Shown here: positions 1 to 5,196 of the stretch, in pieces
Position numbering within the stretch: position 1 is the first letter of the stretch
Layout: the number at the start of each line of letters is the position of its first letter
Assembly (NCBI GenBank): GCA_031274005.1
Contig: JAISQU010000308.1
Location: 1 to 14,241 of the forward strand
DNA from: Spirochaetales bacterium
GTDB taxonomy: Bacteria > Spirochaetota > Spirochaetia > DTKZ01
Length of the DNA: 14,241 bases
Direction of reading: 5' to 3'
Position numbers and translations under genes: made by a program
Notes under the pieces: model-generated
The model's database searches: none
Told to the model about the DNA's origin: nothing
What the model saw: the letters and a program-made list of their open reading frames with translations, nothing else

Positions 1-168
1 CTTGTGCGGGAGGGCGACCTTATATCAATACCCGCGGGATACCATCCGAATGTGGGCAGCCCCGCGGGACGCATCGCCTATGTGTATTGCATGACCGCGA
101 AAGTTCCGGGAAAGCGGGAGTTTATGGACCTGCGCATCCAGAAAGAGTACGGCGACAAGTTCGATTGA
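1..168 (+). CDS. IolB/KduI-like isomerase, C-terminal fragment (5' end outside window)
   Basis: Frame 1 is open from the window edge to a TGA at 166-168 and gives 55 residues. It holds a cupin-like stretch, VREGDLISIPAGYHPNVGSP, followed by an aromatic strand (YVYCM) and a short tail ending EYGDKFD. The 'GD..IP.GYHP....PG' pattern resembles the C-terminal part of 5-deoxy-glucuronate isomerase (IolB), which interconverts 5-deoxy-glucuronate and 2-deoxy-5-keto-gluconate in myo-inositol breakdown; KduI belongs to the same fold. The metal-binding His/Glu residues of the first half lie outside the window, so the exact substrate cannot be settled. The gene converges on the minus-strand gene ending at 221, with 52 bp between them and no convincing terminator. 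The reading frame is secure; the family call is from motif memory. Confidence 0.6.
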   Translation, partial: LVREGDLISIPAGYHPNVGSPAGRIAYVYCMTAKVPGKREFMDLRIQKEYGDKFD

Positions 169-220
169 GAACAGCCGCTTTGCGTACCGTAATAATTCAC
201 GTTAATTCGCGGACAAACTC

Positions 221-1831
221 TTAACCGCCTTGAGAGAAAGTTCCCCGCCGCGCAAGGCGCGAGGCGTACCAGGCCGCCCGTTCCCGGCAGCGGCGGATAA
301 AACCCGCTTCGCCCAGAGGGTAAGGCGGGTTTTCGGCGGCGTCAAGAAAAAGGTAATCCATGCGGGCCGCCTGTTGCGCGGTGATGCCTGGCGAAGCGGC
401 AAGGGCCTTTAACTCCGCGGCCTGCGCCGCGCAGAAAGCGGAAACACTCTCCGCGTCCCAGGAGCATCCCGCGGCTGCCCCCGAAAGGCCGCTCCCTTCT
501 TTTCCGCGCGCGGGGCATTGCCCGAAAAGGATTTCGGCCTGCGTGTGCGAGAGCGCCGGGACTCCCAAATCAAGGCCCTCTCCTTCCAGGGTAAAAACAT
601 TCTTCCGGCCCAGGGCGATTTCCTTCAGCGCGTCCCTGTAAGAAGCAAGAACCGCGTCGCTCAGGGCAGACCCCCCGCCGGCAAGCGGAGCTTTTTCCCT
701 GGGCCGGCTGTACCATGAGGCGAGATAATGGGGAAAAGACAAGCGGCCCTGCCCTGCAAGCAGCAGGGTGTGGGACGGACTTGCCTTCGCGTGAGGTTTA
801 CCCGCCGGGTAACGCAGGTCCATACCGGCAAGAAAAATGGGGCGGTCTTCCGCCGCCGCGCGGGACGCTATGTACAGGGCCATAACGCCGACGGAACCCA
901 GGGGCGGAATAAAAGGCGGCAGTACGGCCTTTACATCATCGCGGGAAAACCAGAGAAGCCCGGTAAAGCGTGACAAAAACATGTAGCGCGGGCCTGTAAA
1001 GCGTCGGAGAATTCCCGGATACGAACACAGATCCGCCGCTATGGGGATGTTCCAGTTTTGCAGACCCGCGAAGTCGTATGTGTTGGCGAACTGGGCCTCG
1101 GCTATAACGATAAGATCGGGGGTAATGCCCGCCGCGCCCAGAACGGGCAGGGCCGTATCCACGCAGGCCAGAGCGAAACAGCCGCGGCGGGCCGCCAGAA
1201 AATCAAGATGCCTTTCCAGCGATTCGCCCGCTCCCGCTATTACCACGGGGCGGGTAAACTCCAGTTCCGCGAGGCTCGCGCACGCGGGGAGCATGGCCAG
1301 ATTCATAAAAATGTTTCCCATCCACAGCCGGCCCATGTGCAGGCTTGTCATTCTGTTGCGCCAGTACGTTTGAATCATATCAAGAAGGCCCGCCGCGAGG
1401 TCCCGGTAAAAATCGGGAAAAAGCGAATAGCCCCGCGTCAGAGAAACCACCTCGACGCGGCGGAACAGATGCACGCCGAAACTCTGCGCCGCGAAGCCGC
1501 AGGCCTGCTCTACATCGGATGCCCGTACAAACGCGAGGCGCGGGTCCTGAATAAGCCCCCGGGGGAAATGCCGGAGGGAGGCGGCCATTATATCCTCATC
1601 ATGTTCCACACACAGGAGGCGGCTGTCTTCCGGAAGATTTTCCAGAAGAAGCTCAAGGCCGTACCCAAAAAGCGGGGAAGGGACAAGAACAAGAGTCTGA
1701 GCGCGAATTTGCCCGCGCCGCGCGGCTGCATCCGCCCGGCTTTTGGGATACCGGGGATGGCAGAGCGGTTTGTCGCCGCTGTACAGGACGGGGCCTTCCG
1801 GGGAGTCTATAATCCGTAAATCGGCCCGCAT
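221..1831 (-). CDS. DUF115 (Maf/MptE-like) motility-associated glycosyltransferase
   Basis: A 536-residue protein with the hallmarks of the DUF115 family (6-hydroxymethylpterin pyrophosphokinase MptE-like fold), which includes the motility accessory factors that transfer nonulosonic acids to flagellin in several bacteria. Visible marks are the aromatic/Asn-rich helix around residues 155-177 (YWRNR ... GNIFMN), the Rossmann-like GAGESL at 200-205, a PDLIVIAEAQ strand at 238-247, a GSVG turn at 312-315, and GMDLRYPAGKPHA at 336-348, matching the family's 'G.DLa...G..HA' signature. The last ~150 residues are Ala/Gly-rich and less conserved. There is no signal peptide, so a cytoplasmic role is expected. 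Its ATG shares one base with the stop of the upstream chaperone gene, implying translational coupling. The acceptor (flagellin or another protein) cannot be read from the sequence, and no flagellar gene is present here. Confidence 0.8.
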   Translation of the reverse strand: MRADLRIIDSPEGPVLYSGDKPLCHPRYPKSRADAAARRGQIRAQTLVLVPSPLFGYGLELLLENLPEDSRLLCVEHDEDIMAASLRHFPRGLIQDPRLAFVRASDVEQACGFAAQSFGVHLFRRVEVVSLTRGYSLFPDFYRDLAAGLLDMIQTYWRNRMTSLHMGRLWMGNIFMNLAMLPACASLAELEFTRPVVIAGAGESLERHLDFLAARRGCFALACVDTALPVLGAAGITPDLIVIAEAQFANTYDFAGLQNWNIPIAADLCSYPGILRRFTGPRYMFLSRFTGLLWFSRDDVKAVLPPFIPPLGSVGVMALYIASRAAAEDRPIFLAGMDLRYPAGKPHAKASPSHTLLLAGQGRLSFPHYLASWYSRPREKAPLAGGGSALSDAVLASYRDALKEIALGRKNVFTLEGEGLDLGVPALSHTQAEILFGQCPARGKEGSGLSGAAAGCSWDAESVSAFCAAQAAELKALAASPGITAQQAARMDYLFLDAAENPPYPLGEAGFIRRCRERAAWYASRLARRGTFSQGG

Positions 1832-3387
1832 CAGTCTGAGAAGCGGTAGAGTTTCAGGAAGCCCGCGTCAAAGTTATCCTTGAAATCGTTCGGATTCAGT
1901 ATAAACTGCTGAAGGCTTTCTTCCTGATACCTGCCCAGCAGATTGGGAAGATAAAAATCAAGACCGGACAATTCCTCAGGATCGGTCTGTTTTTCTTCCA
2001 GAAGCTGCAGAACGATGACGGAATCCTGAAGCACAAGGGGCTCCGATACCTCATCCGCTTTCAGGGAAAAGGCTGTCAGAAAGAAATTGTCCCTGTAGGC
2101 TGCCGCGGCAAGCTCCGCGTTGTTTTGCGCCACGCGCTTGAGGAACAGCGAATCCCCGTAGTTGACGGGAAAGAACCCTGTCTCTTTTACTGATTTGCCG
2201 GAGGAAAGAGTCGCCGACATGAAGGAAGATTCGGAAGCCTTTGTTTTGAAAGCCCTGGCCTGTTCCAGCATATAGTCTTCAATACGGCCGCGGTCATAGG
2301 TGTTCATATACAGGCGCGCGGCGGCGATAGTCTCCGTACGGGTAAAATCGGGAAGGCGTACGGTTTCATCACAGCGGAAAATCGAATAGGTTGGCAGTTG
2401 GCCGTCGGCGCCGGCCGGCCCCTCTATGACCGGGCTAATGTCACCGGGAGCGAGGGAAAAAATGGCGCGTATGTCGTCGTCGCTCCTGCCGAAACCGGAA
2501 AGCTCGTAAAAATAGCGCCAGCCCATGTCGCCGCCCGTTTTGGCGAAAGTGTCCCTGGACTGGGCAATGGCGAGTCCGGCAAAATCCGCTCCGCCCGAAA
2601 GAGCCTGTTCGCGGATTTTCTCCGCCTCGGAGCGGGATGAGGTAAGGGTAATAACGGACAGTTTGGCCTGCGAGAACTTCTCGGCGTTTTCCCGGCCGTA
2701 GTCGGCGACCATGTTTTCCGGAAACTCATCAAAGGCAAAGTTGACAAAACGCAGATTCCGTTCCGGGTTGCTCATGGATTTTAAAAATTCGGTTTCCGCT
2801 TTGGATGCGCGTATTCCGATCATGTCCTGAATGTAAGAATAGTATAAAAGATCCTCGCGGGTCGAATTGCGTATAATGAGCCGCTCTGCGCTGGGAACCT
2901 GATTGTACCGCCGCTCGGAGAACTCCCCGTCTTCCATGTAACGGGGGTACTGCACAAGAGCCTCGTCTATTCTTGTTTCCGAGACGCTGGCGCCGCTTTC
3001 CTGCATAATCGATACAAGGGCCGTGTGAAAAGCCGTTATCGCGAAAGCCTCTCTCCATATCTGGTAAAGACTCTCCCGCAGGGTATCCTCATCGTTGGTT
3101 TGATTTCTGGCGCGCATCTCTTCTTCCGCTCTTTGGTTTGCCAGGTCTACCTGCTGGGAAAAATAATTTCCGGGAATGTATTCAATGGGCTTGCCCTTGT
3201 AATTTCCAAAAACGACGCTTCCTGACCCGCCTTCCATGCCCGCGCCCGCGGGGACAAAGATAAAGGCCACGACGATTATGACGAGAATCACCACGGTAAA
3301 CGCGTAGGTAACCGGATTATGAATCCCCCGGCGGGGAGTTTTTACTTTTTGGCCTTCGGATCCGGCCTGTACTGTTTTTGCTGCCAT
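1831..3387 (-). CDS. Membrane-anchored parvulin-type peptidyl-prolyl isomerase (PpiD/SurA-like)
   Basis: A 518-residue protein with a basic N-terminus, a single transmembrane segment at about residues 28-46, and a long extracytoplasmic part. Residues ~60-240 are helical and resemble the SurA N-terminal chaperone region; ~241-340 look like a parvulin domain (VITLTSSRSEAEKIREQALS, then FAGLAIAQSRD, GGDMGW, and a C-terminal strand with FSLAPGDISPVIEG). A second, weaker half-parvulin pattern lies near 430-470 (FSLKADEVSEPLVL). This layout matches SurA_N_3/PpiD-type periplasmic chaperones, which help fold outer-membrane and periplasmic proteins. Catalytic ability of the parvulin part is not certain. 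No Shine-Dalgarno is seen before the ATG at 3387; a possible promoter places transcription start almost at the start codon. It is the first gene of a two-gene unit with the DUF115 gene. Confidence 0.75.
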   Translation of the reverse strand: MAAKTVQAGSEGQKVKTPRRGIHNPVTYAFTVVILVIIVVAFIFVPAGAGMEGGSGSVVFGNYKGKPIEYIPGNYFSQQVDLANQRAEEEMRARNQTNDEDTLRESLYQIWREAFAITAFHTALVSIMQESGASVSETRIDEALVQYPRYMEDGEFSERRYNQVPSAERLIIRNSTREDLLYYSYIQDMIGIRASKAETEFLKSMSNPERNLRFVNFAFDEFPENMVADYGRENAEKFSQAKLSVITLTSSRSEAEKIREQALSGGADFAGLAIAQSRDTFAKTGGDMGWRYFYELSGFGRSDDDIRAIFSLAPGDISPVIEGPAGADGQLPTYSIFRCDETVRLPDFTRTETIAAARLYMNTYDRGRIEDYMLEQARAFKTKASESSFMSATLSSGKSVKETGFFPVNYGDSLFLKRVAQNNAELAAAAYRDNFFLTAFSLKADEVSEPLVLQDSVIVLQLLEEKQTDPEELSGLDFYLPNLLGRYQEESLQQFILNPNDFKDNFDAGFLKLYRFSD

Positions 3388-3394
3388 AGACTGT

Positions 3395-3424
3395 ACAATA
3401 ACATGGAAGCCGCGCCCTTGTCCA
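3395..3424 (-). promoter_or_regulatory. Possible promoter of the PpiD/SurA-like gene
   Basis: On the minus strand TGGACA (3419-3424, 5/6 to TTGACA), an 18-bp spacer and TATTGT (3395-3400, 4/6 to TATAAT) end eight bases before the ATG at 3387. The transcript would be leaderless or nearly so, which fits the missing ribosome binding site. Inferred from consensus matching only. Confidence 0.3.
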
Positions 3425-3446
3425 GAAGGAAAAAACAGCGCACAAT
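3418..3446 (+). promoter_or_regulatory. Possible promoter of rnhB
   Basis: TTGTCC (3418-3423), a 17-bp spacer and CACAAT (3441-3446) give two 4/6 hexamers at ideal spacing. Transcription would start at about 3452-3453, at the ATG itself. The -35 hexamer overlaps that of the divergent chaperone promoter. Weak on its own. Confidence 0.25.
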
Positions 3447-3452
3447 CAGGAT

Positions 3453-4013
3453 ATGATTATCTGTGGTATTGATGAGGCGGGCAGGGGACCCCTCGCGGGC
3501 CCTGTTGTGGCGGCCGCGGTTGTGCTGCCCGGCGATTTTCCCGTTCAAATTCTGGCCGACTCCAAAGCGCTTTCCGCCGGCCGGCGTTTTGCCGCTGAAA
3601 AAATCATCCGGCAGCGGGCCCTGGCCTTCCATATAGCCGAAGCGAGTCATACGAAAATTGATGAAATAAATATTCTTCAGGCAACCCTCACCGCCATGAA
3701 AGACGCTCTGCGGGGCATAAAGATTCCGGTTGACGAGGCCCTTATCGACGGAAACACATGCCCCCCCGGCTGCCCGGTTCCCTGCCGGGCCATAGTCAAA
3801 GGCGATACCTTTGTGTATGAGATTATGGCCGCCTCAATCCTTGCCAAGACCTACCGGGACAGATTGATGGAAGCCTGCGCCCTGAAGTACCCCGGCTATG
3901 GTTTTGAAAAACACAAGGGCTACCCCACCAAAGCCCACAGGGAAGCTATTCTGAAGCTGGGCCCCTGTGAAATCCACCGGAAAAGTTTTCGCCTGTATGA
4001 GCAGGCGCGCTAG
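3453..4013 (+). CDS. rnhB: Ribonuclease HII
   Basis: A 186-residue type 2 RNase H, which cuts the RNA strand of RNA-DNA hybrids and starts removal of single ribonucleotides from DNA. The N-terminal CGIDEAGRGPLAGPVV motif, DSKALS (36-41), the MAASILAKTYRDR block (125-137) and the C-terminal YGFEKHKGYPT and HRKSF motifs are all present. The DEDD metal-binding set is complete: D7, E8, D99 (in LIDGN) and D118 (in VKGDT), aligned by motif with E. coli D16, E17, D108 and D126. Length is normal for a compact bacterial RNase HII. The ATG at 3453 has only CAGG two bases upstream, too close to act as a normal ribosome binding site. The last 68 bp overlap the convergent PUR-family gene. Confidence 0.96.
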   Translation: MIICGIDEAGRGPLAGPVVAAAVVLPGDFPVQILADSKALSAGRRFAAEKIIRQRALAFHIAEASHTKIDEINILQATLTAMKDALRGIKIPVDEALIDGNTCPPGCPVPCRAIVKGDTFVYEIMAASILAKTYRDRLMEACALKYPGYGFEKHKGYPTKAHREAILKLGPCEIHRKSFRLYEQAR

Positions 4014-4299
4014 TCCCCCCCGCGGGATATGGCCGACCGAAGGCCGGGGGATTTGTCCGTTTCGGTTCGCCGGATCTTACAGCCTCTACGGCCTTGCCCA
4101 GCGCCTGCAAAAATTCCTGCAAATCTTCCTGAAAAACGACAATCTGGTGCCGCTCAAAATCCGTTTCCCCATGCTTTTTGCTTTCTACGACATTCAGAAA
4201 AATATCCCCGTTCCTGTTTTCCTTGACATTGAAGAAGTATGTCCGCCTTTCCGATTTTGAACCTGAGCGTGTAGAAAAGATTTCACCCCGAATTCCCAT
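3946..4299 (-). CDS. PUR-family (DUF3276, BpuR-like) single-stranded nucleic-acid-binding protein
   Basis: A 117-residue protein whose first ~75 residues match the bacterial PUR-alpha-like family: MGIRGEIFSTRSG, then ERRTYFFNVKENRNGDIFLN, a VESKKHGETDFERH loop, and IVVFQEDLQEFLQAL. Borrelia BpuR, the best-known member, binds RNA and DNA and modulates gene expression; Bacteroidetes relatives are annotated DUF3276. Residues ~78-117 form a Pro/Gly/Ser-rich tail (PKRTNPPAFGRPYPAGGTS...) with no family motif; this part runs antisense into the 3' end of rnhB. The tail may be a flexible extension or the result of a lost stop codon. The ATG at 4299 is preceded by AAGGG ten bases upstream and by an excellent promoter at 4332-4360. 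The frame with an ATG ten bases further upstream stops after eight codons and is not the gene. Confidence 0.88.
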   Translation of the reverse strand: MGIRGEIFSTRSGSKSERRTYFFNVKENRNGDIFLNVVESKKHGETDFERHQIVVFQEDLQEFLQALGKAVEAVRSGEPKRTNPPAFGRPYPAGGTSAPAHTGENFSGGFHRGPASE

Positions 4300-4331
4300 A
4301 TCCGGCCATCCCTTTTTAGAAGTATGGTAAA

Positions 4332-4360
4332 ATTATACCGCAAAACAGAACGGTTTACAA
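4332..4360 (-). promoter_or_regulatory. Sigma-70 promoter of the PUR-family gene
   Basis: On the minus strand TTGTAA (4355-4360), exactly 17 bp, then a perfect TATAAT (4332-4337). The predicted start near 4325 leaves a leader of about 26 bases containing AAGGG. The -35 hexamer abuts the first base of the repeat hairpin at 4361. Confidence 0.75.
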
Positions 4361-4528
4361 GGGACTTTTTCTCCGCGCTTCGCGCGGAGAAAAAGTCCCG
4401 ACCGGAAATTGCGGGAAAAGCCACCAGTGCGCTTCCAGCGTGTCACCAAAGCTCCTGAATATAACGCAATTGCGAAGCAATTGCCGTACTGGGTTATGCC
4501 TCTCCCGTACATTTCCGTGATTACGTTT
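4361..4528 (+). repeat. Structured dispersed repeat, unit 1 (head hairpin plus conserved core)
   Basis: The unit opens with a perfect inverted repeat at 4361-4399: 18-bp arms beginning GGGACTTTTT and a 3-base loop. A core follows that is shared with the copies at 4529 and 14100: ACCGGAAATTGCGG at 4401-4414, a CACCAGTG stretch, and GTGTCACCAAAGCTCCTGAA near 4440-4459. A second hairpin at 4466-4484 has arms GCAATTGC/GCAATTGC around loop GAA. It ends with GTACATTTCCGTGA at 4507-4520. No coding capacity is evident: open frames through it are not kept between copies. Between 4300 and 4732 nothing else is seen except the two flanking promoters and these repeat units. Confidence 0.8.
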
Positions 4529-4660
4529 CCGCCGCAGGCGGGCGGGAATTGCGGTGAGAGTCACCAGTGTACTTCAGGCTTGCCACCAAAGCTCTTGGTT
4601 ATAACGCAATCGCGCAGCGATTGCCCTGCTGTTTATGCCCCCTCCGCACATTTCCGTGAA
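4529..4660 (+). repeat. Structured dispersed repeat, unit 2 (tandem, shortened head)
   Basis: This is a second copy placed directly after unit 1. The head hairpin is reduced to CCGCC-GCA-GGCGG (4529-4541). The core repeats GGGAATTGCGGTGA, GTCACCAGTGTACTTCAGGC and CCACCAAAGCTC. The second hairpin (4606-4624) reads GCAATCGC-GCA-GCGATTGC: compared with unit 1, both sides of one base pair have changed together. The unit ends with GCACATTTCCGTGA at 4646-4659, as unit 1 does. A decayed hairpin-like piece (GCAA-TAGCG-TTGC, 4678-4690) follows and may be a further remnant. Confidence 0.75.
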
Positions 4661-4732
4661 AGAGCCCCTCACTATGGGCAATAGCGTTGCATAAAATGCC
4701 AAAACCCTGAAAAAATAATCATAGCCAAAGCC

Positions 4733-4762
4733 TTGACTGTTATGGAAGAAAAAGATTATAGT
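4733..4762 (+). promoter_or_regulatory. Sigma-70 promoter of the small helical protein gene
   Basis: TTGACT (4733-4738), an 18-bp spacer, and TATAGT (4757-4762). The predicted start is near 4769, leaving a 33-base leader to the ATG at 4802. The promoter lies inside the longest possible version of the reading frame, so it argues against the upstream TTG (4733) and ATG (4742) as start codons. Confidence 0.6.
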
Positions 4763-4801
4763 AGATTTGTATGGAATAAACTCCCAGAGGAAGAAGAAAG
4801 A

Positions 4802-5095
4802 ATGGATACTATCGAGAACGTGTGTAAAGAAGTTGAAAAGGTATTGGCCGTTGTTAACTCGAAAGGATTCGCCAATATTGACGACAGCGTTTGCGCGGAT
4901 TTGGACAAAATATCCGCCGCCGCGGAAACTTTGGGAATGAAATCCGGAAAAAAACTTATCGATAATCTGTCGGCGGTGCTGAAATCACATAAAGAAGGCA
5001 AGGCCGAAGAGACAAGCGTATCGGTCCGGCTCACCGCTCTGGACTTTTACAATAAAAATGTTTTAAGCAATCAGGGCGCCGTAGAAGATATTTAG
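4802..5095 (+). CDS. Small helical protein of unknown function (97 aa)
   Basis: A 97-residue acidic protein starting MDTIENVCKEVEK. I do not recognise it. It has no signal peptide or membrane segment and is predominantly amphipathic helix, with a central stretch (AAAETLGMKSGKKLIDNLSAVL, residues 40-61) faintly reminiscent of the four-helix HPt fold but with no phospho-acceptor histidine in that place, so this is only a resemblance. It contains two cysteines (8 and 31). The start was chosen at 4802 because a purine-rich GAGGAAG lies about ten bases upstream and a promoter occupies the region of the alternative upstream starts. It is monocistronic, between the repeat cluster and a convergent gene; a weak hairpin with a short T run follows at 5100-5116. 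Confidence 0.65.
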   Translation: MDTIENVCKEVEKVLAVVNSKGFANIDDSVCADLDKISAAAETLGMKSGKKLIDNLSAVLKSHKEGKAEETSVSVRLTALDFYNKNVLSNQGAVEDI

Positions 5096-5099
5096 ACCC

Positions 5100-5116
5100 T
5101 CCGGTTTCCGGATTTT
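5100..5116 (+). terminator. Weak candidate terminator after the 97-aa gene
   Basis: TCCGG-TTT-CCGGA forms a 5-bp stem followed by TTTT, five bases after the stop codon. It is short, so the assignment is tentative. Confidence 0.35.
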
Positions 5117-5146
5117 GCGTCTCCCCAACGTAATCGCATAATCTCG

Positions 5147-5175
5147 TAAAAAAAGCCCCGTTCATGGCGGGGCTT
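5147..5175 (-). terminator. Rho-independent terminator of the SPOR-protein operon
   Basis: Read on the minus strand, AAGCCCCG (5175-5168), a 7-base loop and CGGGGCTT (5160-5153) form a GC-rich stem followed by a run of T. It sits 21 bases past the stop codon of the SPOR gene. The plus strand has no T run, so it acts mainly on minus-strand transcripts. Confidence 0.85.
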
Positions 5176-5196
5176 GTGCGCGCGGAAGAATTTCCC

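Noticed and set aside
169..220. Terminator between the IolB-like gene and the DUF115 gene
   Set aside because: No stem followed by a T run could be found on either strand in this convergent gap.
1058..1819. 253-codon plus-strand open frame
   Set aside because: It is antisense to the DUF115 gene; no motif and an Arg/Gly/Ala-rich composition.
4361..4399. Head hairpin of the repeat as a rho-independent terminator
   Set aside because: It is a strong stem but has no T run after it on either strand, and the T-rich part lies within the arms.
4361..4660. CRISPR array
   Set aside because: There are only two tandem units of ~140-170 bp with no regular short repeats and unique spacers, and no cas genes.
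4409..4684. 91-codon plus-strand frame, and minus-strand frames, running through both repeat units
   Set aside because: The frames are not kept in the third copy, the changes between copies preserve base pairing rather than codons, and the segment is non-coding repeat.
4733..4801. Upstream TTG or ATG starts for the 97-aa protein
   Set aside because: TTG at 4733 is the -35 hexamer and the -10 lies inside the extended frame; neither upstream start has a ribosome binding site.
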